From NCBI GenBank assembly GCA_951799405.1, contig OX637359.1:3840201-3904200 (forward strand): a DNA stretch of 64,000 nt, written 5' to 3'. Below the pieces are notes generated by a model. The model was given only the letters and a program-made list of their open reading frames with translations. It was not told the DNA's origin and ran no database searches. Shown in pieces: positions 1 through 10,997 of this stretch (its first letter is position 1; each line of letters starts with the position of its first letter). The translations under genes were made by a program, and so were the position numbers. Source of the DNA: Agapetus fuscipes. Lineage: Eukaryota; Arthropoda; Insecta; Trichoptera; Glossosomatidae.

Positions 1-442
1 TTTTCTGTTGTACATGTTTTACATTCATAGACAAAAGAATACAAAGTGGATTTTCAGTTAATAATCCAAGGAATTTTCAAATGCTCGTCACCCTTTTAGA
101 CAGGTACACTTTAAACAGAATTTCAAGAACTTGAGCTTTGTATTTCCTGAAATAACAAAAAAAAACGTTAACATGGAATTTTACTGCACACGGAATTTCT
201 ATTTATGATTTCTTGGAATTTTTCACTGTAATCTCAGTATAGTTTTTGAGGCACGATTTGAAGATTAACTTAGGTTTGTAAGAAAATACATACATTAATT
301 ACTTATACGAATTTTCCGATGAAATTTATATATTTTTTTCGTTTCAAAAATGCACACAGATTTGTAATTAAATGATTTAATGGAATTTTCGATATTTTTT
401 TTCTTGTACTCAGTTTATGAATATGGAGATTTAACAACAACA

Positions 443-938
443 GACCGGTCCGTAGCTCAGTGGTAACACTGCGGATTCTGAATGGGAAGGTTGTGGGTTC
501 GATTCCCGGCGGAGCACAAAAAATATACCATTATTATTTTCAAATTTGCTCTTCGCTGGGTTGAAAAATTCATAAAACCTTTACCAATGACCGGTCACCA
601 AAGGTCTATCCAGCCTTACAGCAACTGGGTCTTGCTTGAGAATTGGCGCTTTGTAGCGACGACGACCAAGCTCGTAAAAATGGTCGATAGCTCAATTGGT
701 AGAATGCTTACATTCCATGCCGAGAGCAAGGGTTCGATCTCGAAGGTTTACTCAGCCTTCACAATAAATGAGAACCAGCCCTCCCGGGAGCTGGGAAACC
801 CCCACTTCAACTGAAAGTGGTTGGTGTGAGGCCGGCCCCCTTACCTGTAAAAATAAATAGGTCCCGAAGCGCCACATGCGACCCCTTCGGAGATAACGCA
901 GACAAGAAGTTACACTATATGTGTAGCTTAGTTGCGTA
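443..938 (+). repeat. S1-S2 dimeric tRNA-like SINE
   Basis: The S1 head has tRNA-like A box (GTAGCTCAGTGGTAACAC) and B box (GGGTTCGATTCCC) and runs to ACCAAGCTCGTAAAAA. It is joined to an S2 head (GGTCGATAGCTCAATTGGT, B box AGGGTTCGATC) that runs to the S2 end TGTGTAGCTTAGTTGCG. The same junction is seen at 10998, 17675 and 55961. Confidence 0.85.
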
Positions 939-1499
939 ACAAGAAATGCATAAGCTAGTACCTACCTACGTCTTGGAATTATCAGAAAATATCTATACTT
1001 GTATAATGAGTTTAACCGTCTATTTTTTTTTTTTCTTTTTTTTCGTATTTTTTTTAATTATTTTTTTTTTTTCTTTTTTTTCGTATTTTTTTTAATTTTT
1101 TTTAATTTCTTCGTAATAAGTCAAGGAATTTTCATTATTTTTTCTTACGCTTAACGAATAATACATTCACTAATTACTTAATGGAATTTTCAGATGATAA
1201 ACATGCATTTATGAAGTCTCACTGCGCACACAGAATTGACGGAATTTTACTTATGCTTTCGTGGAACTTTCACTTGTTGTTTATACTTTTTTGGCACAGA
1301 AACACATTTTAGTTTGCAAGTGGAACTCCTGGCTGTCTCCATCCATCTTTGTGCATCCTCAGAGGTTTCCTTTCGCCGGCATGTCTCTCATACCCTCGGG
1401 AGGAGCAATGCATTACTCTTCCAAGAACAGATGCAAGAGCGCCAGATTTATTACCTGCAACAAGGAATAGGAAACGGTTAGGATTGTGTATTCCTGGAA
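939..1499. other. No gene seen
   Basis: AT-rich with a duplicated T-rich tract at 1021-1110 (TCGTATTTTTTTTAATT twice). Two overlapping short ORFs at 1236-1481 have no recognisable features. Confidence 0.4.
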
Positions 1500-2425
1500 T
1501 TTTTTAAATCAACACAGAGAAAATGTCAGAGGAAACGTGTAAGGGGAAAATAGAGAACATAATGGAAAGTGACGAAATAGGTGAGATTGCGAAAGAATGG
1601 AACATGAAGAGTGAGAATAAGAGAAGCGTTTGTATAAAGAAACCGATGAATAAAGATTTTCAATTATGATTACGGTCGTTAGACATTTTAAAGAATGAAA
1701 AAAACGGATTTTACTGACCGTGCAAAAGAGAAGAACGATTTTCTCTACGTTTCGTCGGAGTCATATCCGACGTCTTCAGGAGACGTATGTCCTCTATAAG
1801 GAGGAACCACGAACTGTTGAATTATTGTACCTATACCTTCCTACTTACATACCTACCTAAATACCTACCTAAAAATCCTACCTAAATACCTACAACCTTC
1901 GGCCTCGATCAAACAACAATAATTCAAATTTCGTGGTTCCTCCTTATAGAGGACACGTCGGATATGACTCCGACGAAACGTAGAGAAAATCGTTCTTCTC
2001 TTTTGCACGGTCAGTCTAATCTAATCTAATCTAATCGAAGCTGCAAAGATATATATTATGTAAGATTTATATTAAATGCATTCCCACAAGCAGACATGTA
2101 TAATTTCGCGCTAACACATGCCGCATGTGGACCTACAATATAAAAACCCAATCTCAAATGAACATTAGCCCTGCAACTCTTGCCGTCCTTCCCTGAAACA
2201 GGGGTGACATTGGCAAAGTGAACCTTTTTTTTTTACAGTATGGGTGGTCAGCCGCATACCAACCTATAAGTCAAGGAACATACATGACTAAAATCCGTTT
2301 TTTTCATTCTTTAAAACTGATGAATGTTGAAGAGATGACAGAGTTATGCAAGGACAGATAAAAGTGGAGACGCATCTGCGGAGGTACTGGCCACCCCTAG
2401 TGGAACGGCGCTAGGCACAGTAACA
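1500..2425 (+). mobile_element. LINE L (subfamily a) fragment interrupted by a TIR element
   Basis: 1540-1651 (GAATGGAACATGAAGAGTG, AGAGAAGCGTTTGTATAAAG) and 2317-2425 (GATGAATGTTGAAGAGATG to CCCCTAGTGGAACGG) are the two halves of one LINE end. The motif AAAC(C/T)GATGAAT appears on both sides as a possible target duplication. Confidence 0.7.
1686..2316. mobile_element. TIR element with hairpin body, itself hit by a T module
   Basis: The outer arms are 1686-1713 and 2289-2316 (TTTTAAAGAATGAAAAAAAC and its complement). Continuous with them are inner arms 1713-1811 and 1929-2015 (ACTGACCGTGCAAAAGAG and onward). A reversed T module (2016-2288) breaks the right arm between GGTCAGT and AAAATCCG. 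Without it the element is about 360 bp with TIRs of about 125 bp. A further end of this family lies at 6268-6297. Confidence 0.8.
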
Positions 2426-2454
2426 GATTTATGTACAAAAGTGTGAGAAATCTT

Positions 2455-2715
2455 TTTTTGTTCTGCTTTCTATCTTTAATCTGAGTTACAAAGATATGTA
2501 CACATTTCAGATTCACATTAAATGCATGCACACAAGAAGACACTTGTAAGTTTGCACTTAAACATGCTACCTGTATACTAACCAAGTATAAACCAAACTC
2601 TTAAAACTTATGTTGATTTTTTCTGAAACGTGGGTGACATTGGAAAAGTGAATCAGATTTTACAGGATGGGCTGTCAGGCTCATACCAACCTATAAGTCA
2701 AAGAATCATAATTTT
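2455..2715 (-). repeat. T module (LINE L 3-prime tail)
   Basis: It matches the T consensus, reading on the minus strand TTGACTTATAGGTTGGTATG at one end and toward TTTGCAACT at the other. Confidence 0.8.
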
Positions 2716-2779
2716 CAATGTATGTATTTCTAACATATTACTTAGTCAGGTCAAAAGTCCAGTTAGTATATCGCTTACG

Positions 2780-3030
2780 TTCAAAGCCAGTGGATTAGGG
2801 TTCGATCCCCACCAAGGATGTCAAAAGCGATTTTCCTTTTCTGTGTTTTTGAACCCCAAAATCATAGAACCGGCAATGTTTACGCAGCCTTCAAAATAAA
2901 TGAGAACCAGCCCATTTCGGAGCACGAAACCTCACTTCAAGTGACGGAGTTGATGTAAGGCTGACCACCTTAAATGCGAACATAAATATGTTCTACTAGT
3001 TAAATGCGGTAAAAAAGTTGCACTATTCAC
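2780..3030 (+). repeat. Degenerate S2 SINE
   Basis: B box GGGTTCGATCCCCACC and the S2 body with CCTTCAAAATAAATGAGAACC. The head is damaged. Confidence 0.7.
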
Positions 3031-3675
3031 TAGATTTAACAGAAGCGCCCATTCCACATAGGCAAATACACAGACAAGGAAGGCTTGATTTAAAAAAAAT
3101 GCATTTAATTTTGAAACCTATTTTGATTGATTAATTTGATTCAATGAACTCAAACTTAAAAAATATATAATGAGTTATTCTAAAGGAAAAAGATACATTA
3201 ATTCATTCTGAAATGTATTTGCCTTTGCTCAATGCACACGAATGGTGTAAGCGTGAACTTACACGTGTTTGCTTGCGCACATATTCGATGGCATTTGAAT
3301 AAATGTTATTTTTTAAAACAAATTTAAAAGACGTATCCATCAAATAAATGTATATTAATTAAAAAAAAACACCTGCACTTGAAAAGTGTTTTGTTTTAAA
3401 AATAATAAATTGTAGAGAAAAAATATCTAAAGTACTTAGTTGAATAAAAAAAACAGCTGAATAAATAAAAAACAAGATTTGTTAATCCAAAACAAAAAAA
3501 AGTATTTATTTTTTACAAATGTTTATCATAATCTAAGTTACTGATATTGTTGTTAACATTAAAATTTCACGACTCACATATTGTGTTATTTTTTTTTTCA
3601 AGGATATGATTTTTTTCATGAAATTAAAAACCTTGTTCCGAGTGTGACTTCATTGTTCACAGGCGAGTGTGCGAG

Positions 3676-4215
3676 AAGCTAGAAAATATACTATTTATAT
3701 TTTCAAACATGCTTTTCGTCGGGTTGGAAAATTCATATACCTTTACCAAAGACCGGTCGCCAAAGGTCCATCCAGCCTTTCAGCAAATTGATCTTGCTTG
3801 AGAATTTTCGCTTTCTATAGCGACGCCCAAGCTCATATAGGGCTCGTGGGGTAACTTCTTGTCGCGACATCCCCGAAGGTTTTCGCATGTGGCGAGTGGA
3901 ACCTAGATATTTTTACAGGTAAGGGGCCGACCTTACGCCAACCACTTCAGTTGAAGTGGGGGTTTCCCAGCCCCCGAGGGGGCTGGTACTCATTTTTTGT
4001 GAAGGCTCAGTAAGCCTTGCCGGTATTTGATTTTGGGGTTTGAAACAAACACCGAAACGGGAAACCATTTCTGACAACCTCGGTGGGATTCGAACCCGGG
4101 CTCACGGCAAGGAATGCAAGCACTCTACCAACTGAGCTATCGACCGGACCTACACGGAGATTCACACAAAAACAGCGCTCACCAAATAAATCATCCGAGC
4201 ATTATTATTATAATC
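3676..4215 (+). repeat. S1 SINE with an S2 SINE inserted in reverse
   Basis: The S1 body is 3676-3845 and its tail (ACACAAAAACAGCGCTCACC, AAATAAATCATCC, ATT repeats) resumes at about 4157-4215. Between them is a full minus-strand S2 (3846-4150). A small ORF over the tail is spurious. Confidence 0.8.
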
Positions 4216-5204
4216 ATGGTATGTGTTATATAGTTTACAGTTTATGGTTTTTTGGTAGTTTTTATAGTTTTCTTACTTTTAAGTTTATCTAGAGTTTTTA
4301 CTTTATTTTTTTTAAATGTATTTTTTGTTTATTTGTAAAAGGAAAAAACTGTTTATTGATTTAAATATGAACTTATTTTGTAAAAGGCGTTATGCCATAA
4401 ATAAAAAAAATAAAAAATATTGTTTTTTTATTGAGTGTCAAAATAAAAGATGAAGGATGCAAGAAGACATAGAATTTCGCATGATTATCAAGTATAATTT
4501 TGTATTTGACAGGTCCGGTTGACAGCTTTGTCTCATAGTATGCTTCAATGCCGTAAGCTAGTTTCGGATCCACTTATACCTACCTCAATGGGGGGGATGG
4601 ACAAGGGAAGGACGGGGAAGGAGTCACACGGGGGGGTTTCGTTACTTAACAATTTTCTTAAAACAAAATGATTACTCTCCCCTGATTTTCGGATCGCAAA
4701 ATATTTTAAATAATTTATTTTGTGGTTTCCCAAAGTATTTCGTGAAAATAATTACATTTTGAATAATAAACGCGGTGTTTAGGAATAATGGCGCATCTTA
4801 AAACACTGTTTTCCGGGCGAAATTAATATTGAATTATTTAAAGAAAACTTTGGGCGAGAAAACTTATTCAACGACTCTGATAAAAAAATAACTTTAAGAC
4901 CCGGGAGGGAGCCTTAACTTTTACAAAGTCAGTGCTTAATTTTATCCTCTTCTTTGTCTATATATCGTTTTTCTGCTTCATTTTTCGATAGATGATCTGT
5001 TTGACACAAATACGGTGTCAGTCTTCCGAGAATGCTCATCTTGTACCAATTTTCTGAAGATCTCTTTAGGGGCGTGCATCCCATACAGGCACCTACTATG
5101 TAGGTAATACATTGTAAAAACCATTTAAGCTTGATATTCTTTACCTACTTATGATAATCTATGATCTAGAGTTGTATGGCACCCTTCGCCACTGTTCGGA
5201 TATT

Positions 5205-5376
5205 AGAAGAACCGTTATAAGAGCACTTATGTACATTATTCTCGACGTTTCATTAGCGACGTAGCACGACGACTGAGGATGCAGAGAGGGTGTCCTCTGA
5301 AGACGTTAGCAACGTCACTAACGAAACGTCGACAACAATGTAAGTTCTCTTATAACGGTTCGTCTAATATCCGATT
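5205..5376. mobile_element. 172-bp TIR element (GGATATT...AACCGTT ends)
   Basis: The left arm TTCGGATATTAGAAGAACCG and right arm CGGTTCGTCTAATATCCGA are inverted. The body contains GACGTTTC / GAAACGTCG motifs shared with the element at 16866-17595. A one-sided hAT-like TIR remnant (GTTGTATGGCACCCTTCGCC) lies just before, at 5167-5203. Confidence 0.8.
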
Positions 5377-5418
5377 GATAAATTTTAACTGTGTAGCTAT
5401 AACTATTGAAAAAAAATA

Positions 5419-5497
5419 GGTCTTGAATCACCACATGCAATCCCTTTGAGGATAACAAGTGCGAGAACTTACACTATATGTGTAGCTTTGTTGCGTT
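5419..5497 (+). repeat. S2 SINE 3-prime end
   Basis: Matches only the last 80 bp of S2, ending GTGTAGCTTTGTTGCGTT. Confidence 0.65.
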
Positions 5498-6151
5498 TTT
5501 TTATTGTGTTGCGTCACACTGGGTGTTTGACCTATATCCCATGATAGTTTTTTTTCTGCTACAGGAATCTGCAGTAGTTGTAGGTGCCTAGAGCCAAGTT
5601 CATATTCCACAAGATGGGACGATTATAAATTCATGAAGCTGGAAGCCAGTGCCTTGGTGGGGTCGAGAGACGAGGCTTATGTTTCTATCATTCCATACAT
5701 TCCTGCAGTTATAGGCCGCTCAGTACTCAAGGTATAAAGCTCAACCCCTGCGCAACTAAGGGCCGGTATTTTCAAGTTTAGTTACATTTTTGTTAACTAT
5801 TACTTTAACCATTATTCAAACTTTTTTTTTTTTAAGAAATCCTGTGCGGGAGACTCCCTAGATTCTAGAGACTCTAGGGGTCTATGACACTTATTTTTAG
5901 TGCCGCAGAGGTGTTTACGAGCTTTGTCGTCGCTGTAAAGCGCAAATACTCAAGCAAGACCCAGTTGCTGTAAGGCTGGATGGACCTTTTAGTGACCGGT
6001 CTTTGGTAAAGGTTTTATGAATTTGTTCAACGCAGCGAAGAGCATATTAGAAATATAAGTGGTATATTTTTTGTGCTCCGCCGGGATCCAAATCCACAAC
6101 CTTCTATTTACGAGTCCAAAGTGTTGCCACTGGACTACGGACCGGTCTAAG

Positions 6152-6267
6152 AGATGCCAACAACACGCGGTGTACCTGAGCGGTCACCCATCCAAGTAGC
6201 ATCCGTGCCCAATGTTGCTTAACTTCGGTGATCTGATGAGAACCGGTGCTTTCAACATGGCATCATC
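6152..6267 (-). pseudogene. 5S rRNA pseudogene or 5S-derived SINE head
   Basis: On the minus strand it matches eukaryotic 5S rRNA along nearly its full length: TTGAAAGCACCGGTTCTCAT, ATCACCGAAGTTAAGCAAC, TACTTGGATGGGTGACCGC and ACCGCGTGTTGTTGGC. The internal control region (A box, IE, C box) is largely kept. Several changes and a missing 5-prime end (ATGCCATG for the usual start) show it is not a normal gene. An S1 SINE follows immediately in the same orientation. Confidence 0.85.
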
Positions 6268-6303
6268 TTAAAGAATGAAAAAACGGATTCCACTGACTCC
6301 ACT

Positions 6304-6413
6304 ACCCAAGTAACCTTTTAGGTTTTAAAAAGGTTACAAAAGGGTTAAAAAAGGTTCTGGGACCTTTTTGTAACCTTTTTAAAACCTAAAAGGTTACTTG
6401 GGTACTCCAATTC
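6304..6413. mobile_element. Near-perfect hairpin foldback element
   Basis: The arms ACCCAAGTAACCTTTTAGG... and its complement span about 45 bp each with few mismatches, leaving a loop of about 20 bp. Flanks are ACT on both sides (or TA if the ends are CCCAAG). Confidence 0.85.
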
Positions 6414-6763
6414 GAGTAAACTAAAACCGAGAATTACCGAAGTGACAAGCCCCGCCCCAAAATCTTATAACTTATTACAATGCCTTCCAAAAACTTAAAA
6501 ACAAACAACTGGTTATAAAAATCAAATACCCAACTTCATTAAGCTGGAAAACGACACAAAAAATGTTCAGTTAGCAACAATTTTCATGTATCCTTACATA
6601 AAAAAAACAGCTGCTGTCAGTGAAGACGACGTGATCTTGATAATTGTTAGTTAAAAAACCATGTGAATATTTACTGGCGAAATTCGGTGAGCTAAATATT
6701 ATGAAAGCTGAACTAAAATTGAATTTTAGTTAACATTACTATACTTGAAAATACCGGGCCTAA

Positions 6764-7150
6764 GGGCCAGTATTTTCGAGATTAGTTCTAGGTGACCAAA
6801 ATTTAATTTTGTTTAAATATTAGTTAAAATTGTACTCACCGAATTTCAACAGTTTATATTTTGTTAGTAAACTAATGGTTTTCAAGATGGCGTCGTCTTC
6901 ACTGAGAGCAGCTGTTCTTTTTTTTATGTAAAGATTTTGCAAACAAGAATTTTATATATAAGATACATCAGAGTTGCCGCAAACGGAAGATTTTTAATAT
7001 AGTTTTCCCGCTGAAGGTTAGACATCATATTTAATTGCTTGTTTTAATGCTTTGCATTGACTTTGTAATAATTTCTAAAATTTTGGGTCGGGGCTTGTGA
7101 CTTCGGGACTTTTCGGTTTTAGTTAACTCGAACTGAAGTATTTTGAGTAA
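6764..7150. mobile_element. Second Harbinger-like MITE, right end lost
   Basis: Starts GGGCCAGTATTTTCGAG directly at the TAA shared with the preceding element. The body resembles that of 23412-23830 (ACCGAATTTC, AAGATGGCG, GCAGCTGTTCTTTTTT). The right end near 7145 lacks the TIR. Confidence 0.7.
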
Positions 7151-7164
7151 AAGTGTAAGGAATA

Positions 7165-7493
7165 CAGGCAATAAAGCTACACATATGGTGGAACTTCTTG
7201 CCGCGTTCTTCCCGAATGGATTTCATGTGGCGAATGGAACCTATTTATTTTTACAGATAAGAAAGCCGGCCTTACACCAACCACTTCAGTTGAAGAAGGG
7301 GCTTCCCAGCTCCCGAAGGGGCTGGTCATCTTTCGTTCGTGAAGGCTGACTAAACCATGCTAGTATTTTTACTTCGGGTTTAAAATAAACATCGAGACGG
7401 GAAATCAATACTGATATCCTCGGTGGTATTCAAAACAAAAGCTTTCGGCATGGAATCAAGCACTCTACCAACTGAGCTATCGACCGGACTCCT
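7165..7493 (-). repeat. S2 SINE
   Basis: Full-length minus copy from GCTACACATATGGTGGAAC to GAGCTATCGACCGGAC. Confidence 0.8.
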
Positions 7494-7796
7494 CGATGGG
7501 ATTCGAGCTCGAGCTTTTGGCATCGAACCCGAGCTCTCAGCATTGGCAAATTTAACCAATATAATAATAATGTTAATAAGTGAGAGCGGTTCAAGTAATT
7601 GATTATATAGAGGTGTAAAAGATAGATATAGACATTCTAGCTTCCGCTCTAGACCCTTCCATCATATAGAGAGAGCTCAAAGTCAAAGTTCAACCTTTGA
7701 AGGCATTCTGAGAAATACTCAAATGGAATTCCCACAAAATTTAATGATTGATTCAAATAAACCACTAAGTACTCTTGTCTTGTCTTGTATCCTGCC

Positions 7797-8425
7797 GCCT
7801 TTCCTCTAGGGGTGGCCAGTACCTCCACACAAGTGCCTCCACTTGACTCTGTCCTTGCATACTTCTTTCATCTCATCTAATTTCATCACTCTTTTCATGC
7901 ATGCTCTTCTCTTGTTTCCACTCTGTAGATTCCATTCATTCGCAATCTCATTTATCTGATCAATCCATTGTTTCCTAGGTCTTCCCCTTCCACGCTTACC
8001 TGTTACATTCCCTTTATACACTCTTTTTGTCAGTCGGTCTTCATTCATCCTTTCAATATGTCCAAACCATCGCATCACACTTCTTTGAACTTTCACTTTC
8101 ACGCTTTCTTTTACTCCGCATTCATTTAGAACCCATTCGTTTCTCACTCTATCTTTCAGTGTTTTTCCTGTCATACTTCTCAGATGGGCCATTTCTACGG
8201 TGCATACCTTATTTACTTCTCTTTCATTCAACGTCCATGACTCGCTTCCATACATCAGGGTCGGCAACAAAATACAATTGTGTACCGCCATTTTCATTTT
8301 CTTTGGTATCCTTTTATTCTTCGCTATTCTACCAAACGCTCCTATCACGCATCTTCCTTTGCTGGCACGCTTCTCTAATTCTTTCGTCATCTTACCATTC
8401 GCCTCAAACTTACTTCCTAAAACTC
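7797..8425 (-). pseudogene. LINE family L, C-terminal RT fragment (subfamily a)
   Basis: An open frame (7806-8390, 194 residues) encodes the C-terminal end of a non-LTR polyprotein. Motifs include LLPTLMYGSESWTL, VMRWFGHIERMNEDRLT, GKRGRGRPRKQWIDQI and the end WRHLCGGTGHP. Catalytic RT motifs are missing. It is the longest undamaged L-family coding piece here and shows the family's end: ...GHP-stop, CCCCTAGAGGAAAGG. Confidence 0.85.
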
Positions 8426-8439
8426 TAGTGGTCTATAAT

Positions 8440-8680
8440 CTATAAGCTAAGTTGCAAAGATATATTGAAGTTTTAGGCTCATATTTAATACATGCCCACA
8501 AGCAGACTCGTGAAAGTGTACGCTCACACATGCAGCATGTATACCTGCTTAAAAATCTAAAACCCAAATCTCAAGCAAACATGAACCCTGCATGTTTTTC
8601 CGCCTTTCCCTGAGTGCACGGTGGCGTTGGCAAAAATTTTTTTACGGCATAAGGGGTCAGCCTCATACCAACCGCGCTAA
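8440..8680 (-). repeat. T module
   Basis: Ends in (ATAGATTAT)-type simple sequence at 8430-8450. The 5-prime end is near 8675 (CATACCAACC). Confidence 0.75.
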
Positions 8681-8704
8681 ACTAAAAAAAGAGGAAAATT
8701 ATTA

Positions 8705-9150
8705 TATGAGGAAGTCCGACTTTTGCAAGTCTAGTGGTAACGCTTGGGAATCGTAAATGGAAGGTCGTGGGTTGAAATTCCGGAGGAGCAAAAAAAAATA
8801 CCAGTCATATTTTCAAATATGCTCTTCGCTGTGTTAAAAATTCATATAACTTTTGGTAGAATGCTTGCACTTCTTGCCGAGAGAAAAGGGTTCGATCCCC
8901 ACCGAGGGTGTCACAAATGATTTCCCATTTATTTCGAAACCCAAAAATAAACTACCGGCAATACCTACTCAGCCTTCACAAGAAATAACAACCAGTCCCT
9001 CCCGGGAGCTAGGAACCCCCACCTTCAATTGAAAGTGGTTGGTGTGAGGCCGGCCCCTTTACCTGTTAAAATAAATAGGTCCTGAATCGTCGCATGCGAC
9101 TCCTTAGCGCTGGAAGGATAATACAGGCAAGAGAAGTTACATTTTATGTA
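8705..9150 (+). repeat. S1-S2 dimer with internal deletion
   Basis: S1 head (8711-8865) passes directly into S2 (GGTAGAATGCTTGCAC). The junction region is missing, so this copy is a deleted dimer or a secondary join. Confidence 0.7.
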
Positions 9151-9380
9151 TAAGAGATCTTATTTGATTTGATTGGAGATAAATTTATTTTTTTCCTCAA
9201 AATTAAACTTCCTCGTGTTGCTCTGAAACCAAAGTTTCTATCTAAAAACAAATAAGCTCTTACAAATCAATTATAAACAAAATTACTTGAAACCAAAGAA
9301 ACTACAATTAAGTTAATTTTGCTACTATTTTATAAATAAATGAAATTAAAATTTAACTCTTACAATTTTAAGACTCCGGT

Positions 9381-10070
9381 CAAAAAAAAAATCCCGTTGT
9401 TTGTAAAAATATGTTTCTTATACTTTATGGCCTTAGTAAACGAGTGACATTAATGAAAATAATCACGCGTGTTTAATAATTTTTTGTCTTAATTTTAGAG
9501 TTAGTTTTTTTTTATATAACTTAAAAAATGACGCCACAAAAAAAAATAAAAAAAAACTCGTTTTTTTACTTTTTTTTGCTCGGATTTTGTTGTTTTGTGT
9601 TTTGGAAATATATTTTATCTTTATAATTATAGAATGATACAAATTCTAGTTTGTAGTGTGATTTTTAATAAAATAATGTGAATAGGTTTTGCGCTAATAT
9701 GAAAAAACTGAAACTAATTAACTTATTTAATTCTTGAAAACAGTTTTTTCATATTATCTCAAAAACTATTCACATTATTCTATTAAAAATTACACTACAA
9801 ACTAGAATTTGTATCATTCTATAATTATAAAGAAAAAAAATATTTCCAAAATAGAAAACAACAAAATCCGAGCAAAAAAAAGTAAAAAAACCGAGTTTTT
9901 TAAATATTTTTTTGTGGCGTCATTTTTTAAGTTATATAAAAATAACTAACTTTAAAATTAAGATAAAAAATTATTTAACACGCGTGATTTTTTTCATTAA
10001 TGTCACTCTTTTACTAAGGCCATAAAGTATGAGAACCATATTTTTCAAAACAACGGGATTTTTTTTTTGA
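9381..10070. repeat. 690-bp near-perfect palindrome (arms of about 330 bp)
   Basis: The left arm 9381-9711 begins CAAAAAAAAAATCCCGTTG. The right arm 9740-10070 ends CAACGGGATTTTTTTTTTG. The centre is about 28 bp. The arms share sequence with the interior of the TIR element at 45428-45887. The arms are AT-rich and have no ORF. Confidence 0.9.
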
Positions 10071-10204
10071 ACACGGCCAAAACATCATGCCCGTCCTTCA
10101 ACATGGCCGACGTCCACCCAATCACACGAGAATACAGCTTGCTCCAATCAACGCCCTGCGCGGCAAATTCAAAAATGTATCATAATATCTTTACATATGT
10201 ATAT

Positions 10205-10764
10205 ATATATCTAATCCAATCTAATCTAATCTAAGCTGCAAAGATATATATCATTTAAGTTTTATATTAAATGCATTCCCACAAGCAGATATGTATAATT
10301 TCGCGCTAACACATGCCGCATGTGGACCTACAATATAAAAACCCAATCTCAAATGAACATAAGCCTTGCAACTCTTGCCGTCCTTCCCTGAAACAGAGGT
10401 GACATTGGCAAAGTGAACCAATTTTTACATTATGGGTGGTCAGCCGCATAACAACCTATAAGTCAAGGAACATACATGACAAATTACATTTTTTAAAAAC
10501 AATAAATCACAATATATACATGGACATAAAAACTAAATCATAAAACCAATTTTACTTTAACAAACCTCAGCCGCCAACATCACAGATCAACCGCCATTTC
10601 TTTCTATCCTTACATACTTCTTTCATTTCCTCCAGAGTCATAACCTTCTTCATACAAGCTCTTCTTTTATTATGACTCTGGATATTCCATTCATTCGCAA
10701 TTTCGGATATTTGGTATGGAAGTACAGAGGCGTTGGGTAAGATAGTTTGGTAGAGCCATTCCAA
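10205..10764 (-). mobile_element. LINE family L (subfamily b) end joined to tail module T
   Basis: On the minus strand the coding end (NEWNIQSHNKRRACMKKVM to ICDVGG, stop) is followed by about 90 bp of AT-rich sequence. The 250-bp T module then ends in (TCTAA)n on this strand. The same order is found at 19556-19970, 20530-21005, 52660-53155 and 54766-55245, so T is the 3-prime end of this LINE. Confidence 0.85.
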
Positions 10765-10997
10765 TTCTACTTGCCAAGCGTCTCCATTGGGAGCGATGGA
10801 GACCGCGGCACGCTGACGTCAGTCAACAAACGAGGCCTATATATATATACTTGTATATATACCTATATGTATATATACCTATATATACTTTATATACGTA
10901 TACCTTAGTTTCGAATTGTTTTCGTTCGAAATCCAGCTCACAGTGCTTAAACCAGATTTCAATCAAAATTCCATTTTGAAAAATTAATGTGAGCTCT

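Larger units (their letters stand above)
5760..6760. mobile_element. Harbinger-like MITE containing four nested repeats
   Basis: The ends GGGCCGGTATTTTCAAG and CTTGAAAATACCGGGCC are inverted, with TAA on each side (5757-5759, 6761-6763). Inside are a Jockey-like LINE end (5838-5906, minus), S1 (5907-6150, minus), a 5S rRNA-like piece (6152-6267, minus) and a hairpin (6304-6413). Confidence 0.8.

Noticed and set aside
443..520. tRNA gene with GTAGCTCAGTGG and GGTTCGATTCCC
   Set aside because: The same head is repeated many times with an identical SINE body behind it.
7806..8390. Host gene encoding a 194-residue protein
   Set aside because: The sequence is the C-terminal end of a non-LTR retrotransposon and recurs elsewhere in the window.
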